Assembly: GCA_910588005.1 (NCBI GenBank)
Contig: CAJUQM010000007.1
Span: 11,720-75,719 of the forward strand
DNA length: 64,000 nt
DNA from: an uncultured Oscillibacter sp.
GTDB taxonomy: Bacteria > Bacillota > Clostridia > Oscillospirales > Oscillospiraceae
Direction: 5' to 3'
Part shown: piece after piece, positions 24,500 to 33,427 of the stretch
Layout of the letters: each line of letters opens with the position of its first letter
Position numbering within the stretch: position 1 is the stretch's first letter
Notes under the pieces: model-generated
The model's database searches: none
What the model saw: the letters and a program-made list of their open reading frames with translations, nothing else
What the model was told of the DNA's origin: nothing
Made by a program: the position numbers and the translations under genes

Positions 24500-27166
24500 A
24501 TGAAACTGATGGCCATTGACGGCAACAGTATGATCAACCGGGCCTATTACGGCATCCGGCCGCTGACTACCCGGGACGGGCTGTACACCCACGCCGTATT
24601 CGGCTTCCTCACAACGCTTCTGCGCCTCACGGGAGAGGAGCGGCCCGACGCGGTGTGCGTCACCTTTGACGTCCATGCCCCCACCTTCCGCCACACCGCC
24701 GACGCGGCCTACAAGGCCACCCGCAAACCCATGCCGGAGGAGCTGCGGATGCAGATGCCGGTTTTGAAAGAGGTGCTGGACGCCCTGAACATTCCCCGCT
24801 ATGAGCTGGCGGGCTGGGAGGCCGACGACCTGCTGGGGGCCATCTCCCGCAGGTGTGAGTCGGCGGGCTGGGAGTGTGTGGTGGTCACTGGGGATAAGGA
24901 CAGCCTCCAGCTGATTACGGAACACACAAAAGTGAAGCTGGTCTCCACCCGCATGGGCCAGACCACCACAAAAGACATGACTCCGGAGTCCTTTCGGGAG
25001 CAGTACGGGTTTGATCCCATCCACATGATCGACCTGAAGGCGTTGATGGGGGACGCCAGCGACAATATTCCCGGCGTGAAGGGCGTGGGGGAAAAAACCG
25101 CCATGGGCCTTATTCAAATGTATGGCTCTATTGACCATCTGTACGGCCATATGCCGGACATCGCTGCCGCGCCGGAGACACCCGCCAAGCCCGGGCTGAT
25201 CAAAAAACTGGCGGAGGGGGAGGAGTCCGCCCGCCACTCCCATTGGCTTGCCACCATCGTCACTGACGCGCCGCTGGACTTTGCCCCGGAGGACAACCTG
25301 GTGCGGGAACCCGGCCCGGAGGCATATCCGCTCTTTTTGCGGCTGGAGTTTACCAAGCTGATCGAGAAATTCGGCCTGGCGCCGGAGGCCGCCCCGGCGG
25401 CAGAGCGGGCGAAGAACTCCGCCGCCGTGGAACAGGTGGAGGACCCGGCCCGGGCGGCGGAGCTGCTGGAGCTGTGGCGGCGGGCGGAGTGCGTGTCCGT
25501 CACTGTTTTGCCGGATCTCCAGGTGCTGGCGGTGGAGTGCAGGACCGGGCCGGACAGCTCGCTTCTGGCGGATCTGCGGTTCTCCCGGTACAGGGGGGAC
25601 TGGAACGCTCTGCTGGCGGCAGTGTTCTCCCGGGAGATCTCCAAGGCCGCCCACAATGTCAAGGATCTGATGCGTACGCTGCTGGAGAACCGTCTTCCGG
25701 CGGAAGGCTTTGTGTTTGACACGGCCCTTGCGGCCTATCTCCTGGATGCCACGGCGGGAAGCTACGACCTGGCCCGGCTTTTTGTCTCCTATTGCAATGA
25801 GGAGCTGCCCAAGCCCCTTTACCTGGAACCGGACGCCTTCTCCCCCCTGGGGGAGACCCCGGAGGTGGCGGCGTCGCTGTACAGCTATACCGCCGCGGTT
25901 TCGGCCCTGCGGGAGATTCTCTTCCAGAGGCTTCGGGAGAAGAACATGGAGGAGCTGTTCGGGGAGATCGAGCTGCCGCTGTGCCGGGTGCTGGCGGAGA
26001 TGGAGCAGACGGGCTGCGGGGTGGACCGGGCCGCCCTTGCCGCCTTTGGTGAGACCCTGGCCGCCCGGACGGCGGAGCTGGAGAAGGCCGTCTATGACCT
26101 GGCGGGAGAGAAATTTAACATCAATTCCCCCAAGCAGCTGGGGGAGATCCTCTTTGGCAAGCTGGGACTGCCCCACGGCAAAAAGACGAAAACCGGCTGG
26201 TCCACCAATGCTGACGTGTTGGAAAATCTCCGGTACGAGGCCCCTGTTGTGGGAACGGTTCTGGAATACCGGCAGTACGCCAAACTGAAGTCCACCTATG
26301 CCGAGGGCCTTTTAAAGGCCTTGGACGGGGACGGCCGGGTGCGCACCTCCTTCCAGATGACCGTCACCGCCACAGGCCGCCTCAGCTCCACGGAGCCGAA
26401 CCTGCAGAACATTCCCACCCGGACAGACCTGGGCAGCGAGATCCGAAAGATGTTTGTTCCGGCGGAGGGGTGCGTCCTGGTGGACGCGGATTACTCTCAA
26501 ATCGAGCTGCGTCTGCTGGCCCAGATCTCCGGGGATGAGGCCATGCGGGAGGCCTTCCGCTCCGGGCAGGACATCCACACGGCCACGGCGGCCCAGGTGT
26601 TTCACGTAAGCCCGGAGGAGGTCACCCAAGAGATGCGCCGCAGCGCCAAGGCTGTGAATTTCGGCATTGTCTACGGGATCTCCCCCTTCTCCCTCTCCCA
26701 GGACATCGGCGTGACCACGGCGGAGGCTAAGGCCTATATAGACGGCTACTTCGCCGCGTTTTCCGGCGTGCGCCAATACATGGACGAGGTGGTGGCCCGG
26801 GCGAAGGAGGACGGATTTGTGGAGACGCTGTTCCACCGCCGGCGGGACCTGCCGGAGCTGAAGTCCTCCAAGTTTAATCTCCGCTCCTTTGGGGAGCGGG
26901 TGGCGCTGAACATGCCCATCCAGGGCACGGCGGCGGATGTGATGAAGCTGGCGATGATTGCCGTGTGGAAACGGCTGCGGGCCGAGGGGGTGGAGGCCCG
27001 GCTGGTCCTCCAGGTCCACGACGAGCTGATTGTAGAGTGCCGGGCATCTGAGGCGGAGACCGTGGCAAAACTGCTGGAGGAGGAGATGGAGAACGTGGTC
27101 CATCTCTCCGTCCCCCTGATTGCGGAGGCCCACTGGGGAAGAAATTGGCTGGAGGCCAAGGGATGA
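24500..27166 (+). CDS. polA: DNA polymerase I
   Basis: An 888-residue family A polymerase. The 5'-nuclease domain fills about 1-290 (IDGNSMINRAYYGI, WEADDLLGA, LKALMGDASDNIPGVKGVG). The middle exonuclease-like domain (about 310-480) lacks the DxE motif at its start (it reads VSVTVLPDLQ), so proofreading is probably absent, as in many Gram-positive PolA proteins. The polymerase domain has DADYSQIELRLLA, RRSAKAVNFGIVYG and QVHDELIVE. AGGAGG precedes the ATG. Its stop overlaps the next gene as ATGA. Confidence 0.97.
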   Translation: MKLMAIDGNSMINRAYYGIRPLTTRDGLYTHAVFGFLTTLLRLTGEERPDAVCVTFDVHAPTFRHTADAAYKATRKPMPEELRMQMPVLKEVLDALNIPRYELAGWEADDLLGAISRRCESAGWECVVVTGDKDSLQLITEHTKVKLVSTRMGQTTTKDMTPESFREQYGFDPIHMIDLKALMGDASDNIPGVKGVGEKTAMGLIQMYGSIDHLYGHMPDIAAAPETPAKPGLIKKLAEGEESARHSHWLATIVTDAPLDFAPEDNLVREPGPEAYPLFLRLEFTKLIEKFGLAPEAAPAAERAKNSAAVEQVEDPARAAELLELWRRAECVSVTVLPDLQVLAVECRTGPDSSLLADLRFSRYRGDWNALLAAVFSREISKAAHNVKDLMRTLLENRLPAEGFVFDTALAAYLLDATAGSYDLARLFVSYCNEELPKPLYLEPDAFSPLGETPEVAASLYSYTAAVSALREILFQRLREKNMEELFGEIELPLCRVLAEMEQTGCGVDRAALAAFGETLAARTAELEKAVYDLAGEKFNINSPKQLGEILFGKLGLPHGKKTKTGWSTNADVLENLRYEAPVVGTVLEYRQYAKLKSTYAEGLLKALDGDGRVRTSFQMTVTATGRLSSTEPNLQNIPTRTDLGSEIRKMFVPAEGCVLVDADYSQIELRLLAQISGDEAMREAFRSGQDIHTATAAQVFHVSPEEVTQEMRRSAKAVNFGIVYGISPFSLSQDIGVTTAEAKAYIDGYFAAFSGVRQYMDEVVARAKEDGFVETLFHRRRDLPELKSSKFNLRSFGERVALNMPIQGTAADVMKLAMIAVWKRLRAEGVEARLVLQVHDELIVECRASEAETVAKLLEEEMENVVHLSVPLIAEAHWGRNWLEAKG

Positions 27167-27651
27167 ACCGCCTCATAGGATTCTCCTGGACAGGCGTGGC
27201 GTTTCTGCTGTGCCTGCTGGCGCCCAATCTGCTGTGGACCCGGTATAGGCCCCGGGGCTACGATCCCTCCGGGGAGAGCAGGCTTCTCCTGATGCTGGAA
27301 CGGGTGGGGCAGGTGTGGGTCACCTGCGCGGCGCTGCTGTTTCAGGACCCCGGATTTCAGCCTCGGACGTCCTGGTCCTGGTGGCTGGCAGGGGCGGCGG
27401 CTCTGATGATTTTATATGAGCTTTGGTGGCTCCGCTACTTCCGCAGCCAGCGGACCATGGCGGACTTTACGGCGAGCTTTCTGGCCGTTCCCGTGGCAGG
27501 CGCTGCGCTGCCGGTGCTGGCGTTTTTCCTGCTGGGAATTTACCGCAGGTCCATTTGGATGCTCGCCGGTGTGGTCATTTTGGGCGCCGGCCATATTGGA
27601 ATCCACCTCCGCCACAGGGCGGAGGTTAGAAAGGATCAGACATATGAGTGA
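27163..27651 (+). CDS. Membrane protein of unknown function between polA and rimI
   Basis: A 162-residue protein with about five hydrophobic helices (about 5-18, 45-58, 68-85, 98-122, 126-145). WWLAGAAALMILYELWWLRYF and a short basic tail are the most notable parts. I do not recognise a family with certainty. The ATG overlaps the polA stop and the stop overlaps the rimI start by 8 bp, so it is a regular member of the polA-rimI-tsaD transcript. Confidence 0.8.
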   Translation: MNRLIGFSWTGVAFLLCLLAPNLLWTRYRPRGYDPSGESRLLLMLERVGQVWVTCAALLFQDPGFQPRTSWSWWLAGAAALMILYELWWLRYFRSQRTMADFTASFLAVPVAGAALPVLAFFLLGIYRRSIWMLAGVVILGAGHIGIHLRHRAEVRKDQTYE

Positions 27652-28141
27652 AAAACTGCGTGTCCGCATCATCCCCATGACGGCGGACCACTTAGACGAG
27701 GTGGCGGAGCTAGAGCGGATCTGTTTTTCGGATCCCTGGTCCAGAAATATGCTGGCGGAGGAGCTGGACAACGCCCTCTCGGCCTTTTTGGTGGCGCTGG
27801 ACGGCGCGGGCCGGGTGGCGGGCTACGCCGGCCTGCAGGTGATTTTGGACGAGGGCACCGTCACCAATATCGCGGTGCGGCCGGACTGCCGCCGCCAGGG
27901 TGTGGCGGGGCAGCTTTTGCAGGTGTTTTTGGATTTCGCCCAGGGAAACCGCCTGGCCTTTTTGACCCTGGAGGTCCGGGCTTCCAATTACGACGCCATC
28001 GCCCTCTACGGAAGCCGGGGCTTCCGCAGCGTGGGGAGGCGAAAGAACTACTACGAGCGCCCCAGGGAGGATGCCGTCATTATGACCCGGGAGTTTTCCG
28101 GCGGCGGAACCCCCGCGGAGGGAGAGGAGGCGCGGCCATGA
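27644..28141 (+). CDS. rimI: Ribosomal-protein-alanine N-acetyltransferase RimI
   Basis: A 165-residue GNAT enzyme expected to acetylate the N-terminal alanine of ribosomal protein S18. The acetyl-CoA loop is VRPDCRRQGVAGQLL, and LEVRASNYDAIALYGSRGFRSVGRRKNYY is the typical RimI ending. The start used overlaps the previous gene by 8 bp; a longer frame inside that gene is rejected. It precedes tsaD with an ATGA overlap, the usual rimI-tsaD order. Confidence 0.93.
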   Translation: MSEKLRVRIIPMTADHLDEVAELERICFSDPWSRNMLAEELDNALSAFLVALDGAGRVAGYAGLQVILDEGTVTNIAVRPDCRRQGVAGQLLQVFLDFAQGNRLAFLTLEVRASNYDAIALYGSRGFRSVGRRKNYYERPREDAVIMTREFSGGGTPAEGEEARP

Positions 28142-29181
28142 AGATCCTGGCGTTTGAATCCACCTGTGACGAGACCGCGGCGGCGGTGGTGGAGGACGGG
28201 CGGTGTGTGCTGTCCGATGTGGTAGCCTCCCAGGCGGATATGCACGCCCTTTACGGGGGCGTGGTGCCGGAAATTGCCTCCCGGAAGCATGTGGAGGTGA
28301 TCGCAGCCCTGGCGGAGCAGGCCTTAAAAGAGGCGGGGTGCGCCAGGGGGGATATTGACGCGGTGGCGGCGTCCTATGCGCCGGGACTCATCGGAGCGGT
28401 GCTGGTGGGCCTCAGCTTTGCGAAGTCCGTCGCCTTTGGCCTGGGAGTTCCGCTGATTCCCGTTCACCACGTCCGGGGCCATATTGCCGCCAATTACATC
28501 GCCTTTCCGGAGCTGGAGCCGCCATTTTTGACGCTGGCCATCTCCGGCGGCAACACCTTGATCGTGGATGTGCGGGATTACACGGATATGGAGATTTTAG
28601 GTTCCACCCGGGATGACGCGGCGGGGGAGTGCTTTGATAAGGCGGCCCGGGTGCTGGGCCTTGCCTATCCCGGCGGCAGGCCCATGGATCAACTGGCCCG
28701 GCAGTCGGCCGGCGGCGTCTATACCCTGCCCCATGCCCAAGTGGACGGCGCACCGCTGGATATGAGCTTTTCCGGCCTGAAAACGGCGGTGGTGAATCTG
28801 GCCCACCATGCGGATCAGGTTGGGGAGTCCCTGGACCGGGCGGCCCTTGCCCGGGATTTTACCCAGGCCGTCAGCGACGCGCTGGTTCCCCGGGCCATGG
28901 AGGCGGCCCGGCAGGCAGGACGGAGGGCCATTGTAGCCGCTGGCGGCGTGGCCGCCAACTCCCTGATTCGCGCAGAGCTGGAGCGGGCCTGCCGGAGAGC
29001 CGGATGCAGGCTTTATCTGCCGCCCTTGTCTCTGTGCGGTGATAATGGCGCTATGATTGGCGCACAGGGATATTATGAATACCAGGCGGGAAATGTGGCG
29101 GGAATGGAGCTGAATGCGTATGCTACCCGGGATATTTCAGAGGATCTTCCTGGCAGCCTTTCGGAAGAGATGAATGATTAG
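28138..29181 (+). CDS. tsaD: tRNA N6-adenosine threonylcarbamoyltransferase TsaD
   Basis: TsaD transfers threonylcarbamoyl to A37 of ANN-decoding tRNAs. The 347-residue protein begins with AFESTCDETAAAVVEDG and has the metal motif HHVRGHIAANY (two His near 110-115), the ISGGNT nucleotide loop, and AGGVAANSLIR and LCGDNGAMIG near the end. The partner genes tsaB and tsaE are not in the window. Confidence 0.97.
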   Translation: MKILAFESTCDETAAAVVEDGRCVLSDVVASQADMHALYGGVVPEIASRKHVEVIAALAEQALKEAGCARGDIDAVAASYAPGLIGAVLVGLSFAKSVAFGLGVPLIPVHHVRGHIAANYIAFPELEPPFLTLAISGGNTLIVDVRDYTDMEILGSTRDDAAGECFDKAARVLGLAYPGGRPMDQLARQSAGGVYTLPHAQVDGAPLDMSFSGLKTAVVNLAHHADQVGESLDRAALARDFTQAVSDALVPRAMEAARQAGRRAIVAAGGVAANSLIRAELERACRRAGCRLYLPPLSLCGDNGAMIGAQGYYEYQAGNVAGMELNAYATRDISEDLPGSLSEEMND

Positions 29182-29199
29182 TAAAGATCTATTGCAAAA

Positions 29200-29235
29200 A
29201 GGACCTTGTGTTTTGCATGTGAAACACAAGGTCCT
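29200..29235 (+). terminator. Terminator of the polA-tsaD operon
   Basis: A perfect 14-bp stem (29200-29213 with 29222-29235) followed by CACTTTATTTC. Confidence 0.88.
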
Positions 29236-29955
29236 CACTTTATTTCAACGCACCATTATTTTTTTGTATGAAAAGGCCGTCACCCATCAGAAAAGGAGGA
29301 GAGCAGGAGAGAATATGAAGGGGGCGTCTGTGTTATGTCAAATAAAGATTGGCTTTCAAAAATTGAAAAGTCCGTTACAGGGTATGCAAAAAACCGAAAA
29401 AAATCAGTATATCGATTGGACTGCAATGGATGCGGCTATGTGGAAAACCCCGTGGAAAATGTGAATAACTCCTGGTAGAGAAAAATTATGATTTGTTTTA
29501 TGTAAATGATAAAAAAAGACAAATTTTTGGCAGGCATGCTGTAAAATCCAAAAATATCTAAATATTTGACGGGATTTTCAGGAAAATCACCGTTAGATTT
29601 TTCGACAGGATCTATGAAAATTCTTTTAAAATCTTGTAAAGACGACAAAATGCCAAAAATAAAATTGCAGGAAATCCTTCAAATATACAAATTGTATTAT
29701 TGGGGGGGGAGGAGAGAGATCAATTTTACTGACAGTGGTGAGAATTCCCCCTCAAAAAATGCAATGACTGCTATGGACCAATTGATCCTACAGTGTCCCG
29801 TGAAAAGAGGCAGGCGGCTGTGAAGGGAAGTCTTGCGGCGGCGGGCGCCGCGGGGAACTGGTGCGTGGACCGCAAAACCGTGCCGGCCGGCCGCATAAAC
29901 TCCTTTAAACGGCGCAGACTTTCATTAAAATCGGTTAAGGAAAGGAAGTCATGCT
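29236..29955. other. AT-rich intergenic stretch without a recognised gene
   Basis: About 720 bp with much lower GC than both flanks, between the tsaD terminator and carbamate kinase. It holds a 47-codon frame (29335-29478), an eight-base G run near 29701, and a short Cys-rich frame around 29750-29800. It looks like foreign or decayed DNA. No terminal repeats, transposase or tRNA were seen. Confidence 0.6.
29335..29478 (+). CDS. Candidate small protein (47 aa) with a Cys pair
   Basis: The frame begins MSNKDWLSKIEKSVTGY and ends with a LDCNGCGY segment followed by VENPVENVNNSW. Codon use is AT-rich like the surroundings. GAAGGGGG lies 11 bases upstream, slightly far. The even spread of charged residues and the CxxC pair make it look like a real peptide or the remains of a zinc-ribbon gene. 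No family is recognised. Confidence 0.35.
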   Translation: MSNKDWLSKIEKSVTGYAKNRKKSVYRLDCNGCGYVENPVENVNNSW

Positions 29956-30900
29956 ATGCCGGAGAGGATTGTCATTGCGCTGGGAGGCAACGCCCTGCAG
30001 TCCAAGAACAGCGGAGCCACCGCCGAGGCTCAGCTGGAGGTGGTGAAAAAGACCAGTGCTCAGATTGCCCAGATCAGTCAGAGGGGCTATGAGATGGCCG
30101 TAGTTCACGGAAACGGACCCCAGGTGGGCCGCATTGTGCTGGCCAGCGAGGCCGCGAAAGACGTGGCCCCGCCCATGCCCTTTGATGTCTGCGGGGCCAT
30201 GAGTCAGGGGTATATCGGCTACCATATCCAACAGGCGCTGAAATACGCCCTGAACAGCCGGAACCGAAATTATCCCGTAGTTACTCTTGCCACTCAGGTG
30301 GTGGTGGACCGGAACGACCCGGCCTTCCAGAACCCCACCAAGCCCATCGGCGCCTTCTATACGGAGGAGGAGGCCCGGGGACTGGAGGCGGAGCGGGGCT
30401 ATACCATGCGGGAGGACGCGGGCCGGGGCTGGCGCCGGGTGGTGCCCTCTCCAATGCCCCGCCGGATTGTGGAGATCGAGGCCATCCGGCTGTTGTGGGA
30501 CCATGCCATTGTGGTGGCCTGCGGCGGAGGCGGCATCCCGGTGGTGGAGAATCCGGATGGCACGCTTGAGGGCGTGGCGGCGGTTATTGACAAGGATTTT
30601 GCCGCGGAACTCCTGGCAGAGGCGGTGGGCGCCGACGTGCTGCTGATTCTGACGGAGGTGGAGAAGGCCGCCATCCGCTTTGGAAAACCGGATCAGGAGG
30701 ATTTGGGGCATATCAGCCTGGCGGAGGCCGCCCGGTATGCCGCGGAGGGACAGTTCGGTGTGGGCAGCATGCTGCCGAAGGTGGAGGCCGCCATGAAATT
30801 CGTCCGGGCCAACCCGGGGAAACGAGCCGTCATCACCAGTCTGGATAAGGCGCTGGATGCCCTGAACGGAAAGACCGGCACGCAGATCACTTTTGCGTGA
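29956..30900 (+). CDS. arcC: Carbamate kinase
   Basis: A 314-residue amino-acid kinase that makes ATP from carbamoyl phosphate and ADP. Family blocks are RIVIALGGNALQ at the start, VHGNGPQVG, FDVCGAMSQGYIGY, WRRVVPSPMPRRIVE, ACGGGGIPVV and VIDKDFAAELLA. AAGGAAGG lies upstream of the ATG. No arginine deiminase, ornithine carbamoyltransferase or allantoin genes are nearby, so the source of carbamoyl phosphate is not visible here. Confidence 0.96.
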   Translation: MPERIVIALGGNALQSKNSGATAEAQLEVVKKTSAQIAQISQRGYEMAVVHGNGPQVGRIVLASEAAKDVAPPMPFDVCGAMSQGYIGYHIQQALKYALNSRNRNYPVVTLATQVVVDRNDPAFQNPTKPIGAFYTEEEARGLEAERGYTMREDAGRGWRRVVPSPMPRRIVEIEAIRLLWDHAIVVACGGGGIPVVENPDGTLEGVAAVIDKDFAAELLAEAVGADVLLILTEVEKAAIRFGKPDQEDLGHISLAEAARYAAEGQFGVGSMLPKVEAAMKFVRANPGKRAVITSLDKALDALNGKTGTQITFA

Positions 30901-30914
30901 GCGCATTTGGATAA

Positions 30915-30955
30915 AAAAGGCGGCTCCGGAACTCTGTCCGGAGCCGTCCCCTTTT
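30915..30955. terminator. Bidirectional terminator between arcC and the antiporter gene
   Basis: GGCTCCGGA/TCCGGAGCC stem (30922-30945), flanked by AAAAGG and CCTTTT, between convergent genes. Confidence 0.85.
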
Positions 30956-30961
30956 GAAGAT

Positions 30962-31927
30962 TCAGCTTACCAGCGCCACCACATAGGCCGCATAGGCCGC
31001 CAGCATCAGCGCGCCCTGCCAGCGGTAGAATTTTCCCCGGAGCAGCGGCGGCAGCACCGCCAGACAGCATAGACCCAGGCAGACCGGCAAATCCAGGACC
31101 GTGGTCTGGCTGCCGATGACCAATTTCTCGCCGGAGGCGGCGGACACGGCGGAGCACACCGGCAGGATCATGGTCAGGTCGATGACGTTGGCCCCGATGA
31201 TGTTGCCCACGGACATGGAGGCCTCTTTTTTGGCGATGGCCGTCAGAGTAGTCACCAGCTCCGGCAGCGAGGTGCCGACGGCCACCATCGTAACGCCGAT
31301 GATGCTGGAGGGTACGCCCAGCAGCAGAGCCAGCTCACTGCCGTAGTCAATCAGCAGCTGGGAGCCGGCCACAATGGCGGCAATGCCCGCCGCGAAAAGG
31401 CCCAGCTTCATAAACATCTGCCGGTGGGATGTGGTGCGGCGCTTTGGATTTGCCTCCCGGTTTTCCGCCATGCTGGACCGGGCGTCCATCACGTTGTTTC
31501 CCAGATATATCGCGAATACCACAAACAGCAGCAGTCCGGGCAGCACCTCCAGCACGCCGCCCCGGCACAGCAGAAACAGCAGCAGTGCGCCGGAGACCAT
31601 TAAAAGCGCCTTCAGGTCAAACTGCTTCCGGTTCACGATAGAGGGGATGCATACAATAGACAGTCCCAGAATCAACCCCAGGTTGGCGGTGACAGATCCC
31701 ACGGCGTTGCCCACCGCCAGATCCACCTCTCCCTGGAGCACGCCGGTGACGGATACCGTCAGCTCCGGCAGCGTGGTGGCCAGGGACACAATGGTGGCCC
31801 CGATGATGAACCGGGGTACGCCGGTGGCCTCGGCGATCCACACCGCACCGTCCAGAAACCAGTCACCGCCCTTGACGATCAAAACCAGTCCCGCCAGGAA
31901 CAGCAGTACCGTTACCCAAATACTCAT
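30962..31927 (-). CDS. Ca2+/Na+-type antiporter (CaCA family, YrbG-like)
   Basis: A 321-residue membrane protein with about ten helices in two inverted halves. The alpha repeats are visible: GATIVSLATTLPELTVSVTG near 43-62 and GVTMVAVGTSLPELVTTLTA near 215-235, both with the ion-binding glutamate in the S/T-LPEL motif. The family exchanges Ca2+ or related divalent ions for Na+ or H+. The leader carries a Mn2+-sensing yybP-ykoY element, so manganese export is a reasonable guess here. Confidence 0.92.
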   Translation of the reverse strand: MSIWVTVLLFLAGLVLIVKGGDWFLDGAVWIAEATGVPRFIIGATIVSLATTLPELTVSVTGVLQGEVDLAVGNAVGSVTANLGLILGLSIVCIPSIVNRKQFDLKALLMVSGALLLFLLCRGGVLEVLPGLLLFVVFAIYLGNNVMDARSSMAENREANPKRRTTSHRQMFMKLGLFAAGIAAIVAGSQLLIDYGSELALLLGVPSSIIGVTMVAVGTSLPELVTTLTAIAKKEASMSVGNIIGANVIDLTMILPVCSAVSAASGEKLVIGSQTTVLDLPVCLGLCCLAVLPPLLRGKFYRWQGALMLAAYAAYVVALVS

Positions 31928-31960
31928 TGCTCACACGTCCTCCGCTTTTCAAAGATAAAC

Positions 31961-32030
31961 GAGACCCTCATTGCATACGGAAACCAAGCGGGAAGTTCCC
32001 CCCGCCGGTGCCGCATACAATAAAAGTCTC
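31961..32030 (-). promoter_or_regulatory. Long hairpin downstream of the Mn riboswitch (expression platform)
   Basis: On the minus strand GAGAC-TTTTATTGTATGCGG pairs with CCGTATGCAAT and GTCTC near 31961-31980, enclosing a small GC-rich stem. The left part overlaps the 3' end of the aptamer, as expected for a switchable structure. It ends about 35 nt before the start codon. Confidence 0.6.
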
Positions 32031-32118
32031 GCTTTTTCAGACGCGGCCCGGGCGGTCTTAAAACCGTCGTGCTGACGAGCCGCGCCGCATCCCGAAGGAC
32101 GCAAGCTACTCCCTTTTA
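32022..32118 (-). promoter_or_regulatory. yybP-ykoY riboswitch (Mn2+)
   Basis: Read on the minus strand the conserved parts are AAAGGGAGTAGC at the 5' end, CTCGTCAGCAC in the second conserved loop, the GACCGCCCGGGCC stem region and GCGAGACTTTT closing the aptamer. These are the signature segments of the yybP-ykoY class, which binds Mn2+ and controls metal exporters. It lies directly upstream of the antiporter gene. Confidence 0.87.
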
Positions 32119-32208
32119 TGGGGACTTGTTTTCGAGGGGTATTATATGGAAATCATACCCCGTTTGTCAATGAAAACTTTGTCAAAGCCTGACTGCGGAC
32201 AAAATATT

Positions 32209-33288
32209 TCAGTCCTTAAACGCCGGGCTGAATCCGATGTCCTTCACCCAGAGGGTCTCCCCGGACCCGGTCACTTCCGCGGGGGAGAAGCCGCAGCCGG
32301 CGAAGAACTGCTCCGCGCCGCATCCCTCCGGCAGGGCAGTGATCAAACGCTCTGCTCCCATGGGCCGCCAATAGTATACCGCCTGGCCGATGAGCTGCAC
32401 GCCAAAGCCCCGCTTCCGGCAGTCCCGGCGGACGCAGGCCAGGGTGATTTCCCCCTCCGTCTGGCCGAACTGGATCAGACCCACCGGCTCGTCTCCCAAA
32501 TAGCCCACCAGAGCCGGACGGGCGAGGCCGGCCGCGGGAGGCGTCCCCTCCCAGGAGGCGGCGATCAGCCCCTCCAGCAGCGGTCCCTGCTCCGGCAGCC
32601 GGGGCGGCGTGAAATACAGCCCCGGCTCCAGACCGTTGGCCCGCCTGCGGACCTTCTCTCCCGCCAGATACTCCGGTGCCAGCAGGTGACTGTTGTCGTT
32701 CTGACGGATCACCCGGAGCGCCTCACCGTCCCACTCCAAAAGAGAGACGGCGGTGTTGTCCCCGGTGGGGGACTTTGCGCCGGTATCCCGCAGGGAGATT
32801 CCCTGCAGATTTGCCAGCAGAAGGCGAATGACATAGCCGTGGGAAAATACGGCCACAGTTTTCCCGTCGTTTTCCGCCGCGATTTTCCGAACAGCTCCCA
32901 GCGCCCGCTCCAGCACCTCCGCCGGCGTCTCGGCCCCGTCCATGTGCCAGCGGTCCATCCGATGGCTGAAATCCGCCATCTGATCCGGCCAGCGGCGGGC
33001 GATCTCCCCCCAGGTCTTTCGCTCCCATACGCCCACATGAATCTCCCGCAAATCCCGCACCAGGCGGGGCGTCAGCCCTCTTGAGAGGTAGAGGGCGCTG
33101 GCGGTGGCGCGGGTGCGGTAGAGGTCGCTGGCGTACACCGCGTCGATTTGGACGCCGTCAAAGCGCCGCTCCAGGGCCTTTACCTGCCGCCAGCCCCGGT
33201 CTGTGAGAGAGCTGTCATCCTGACCCTGGGCGATGCGGTACAGGTTTCCCTCCGCCTCTGCGTGGCGGATCAGATAGATGGTGGTCAT
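32209..33288 (-). CDS. Histidine phosphatase (phosphoglycerate-mutase-like) fused to a GNAT acetyltransferase
   Basis: The 359-residue protein has two parts. Residues about 1-195 form a histidine-phosphatase domain: LIRHAEAEGN near 6-15 with the catalytic His, SDLYRTRATA, REIHVGVWERKTW, and the second His in VFSHGYVIRLL. Residues about 215-350 look like a GNAT domain with the CoA loop VRRDCRKRGFGVQLIGQA and a FFAGCGF strand. The ATG used has GGAGG five bases upstream; a GTG two codons earlier touches the GGAGG. The joint role is unknown. Confidence 0.87.
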   Translation of the reverse strand: MTTIYLIRHAEAEGNLYRIAQGQDDSSLTDRGWRQVKALERRFDGVQIDAVYASDLYRTRATASALYLSRGLTPRLVRDLREIHVGVWERKTWGEIARRWPDQMADFSHRMDRWHMDGAETPAEVLERALGAVRKIAAENDGKTVAVFSHGYVIRLLLANLQGISLRDTGAKSPTGDNTAVSLLEWDGEALRVIRQNDNSHLLAPEYLAGEKVRRRANGLEPGLYFTPPRLPEQGPLLEGLIAASWEGTPPAAGLARPALVGYLGDEPVGLIQFGQTEGEITLACVRRDCRKRGFGVQLIGQAVYYWRPMGAERLITALPEGCGAEQFFAGCGFSPAEVTGSGETLWVKDIGFSPAFKD

Positions 33289-33427
33289 AGACACCTCCAG
33301 ATTTCTTTAATTTTATCATTATGGCAATCAGTATACTCCTTTGGGGAGTTTTTGGCAAATGGAGAAAAGGCGTTTTTTTTGCGGAAAGAGGGCCATACTA
33401 TTCCCATGCCGAAAAGGAGTGACTGAT

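Noticed and set aside
24458..26176. A 572-codon antisense frame opposite polA
   Set aside because: It is a shadow of the polA coding frame, low in recognisable motifs and without a start signal.
29566..29823. An 85-codon frame in the AT-rich gap
   Set aside because: No ribosome binding site, and the amino-acid composition looks like translated non-coding AT-rich DNA.
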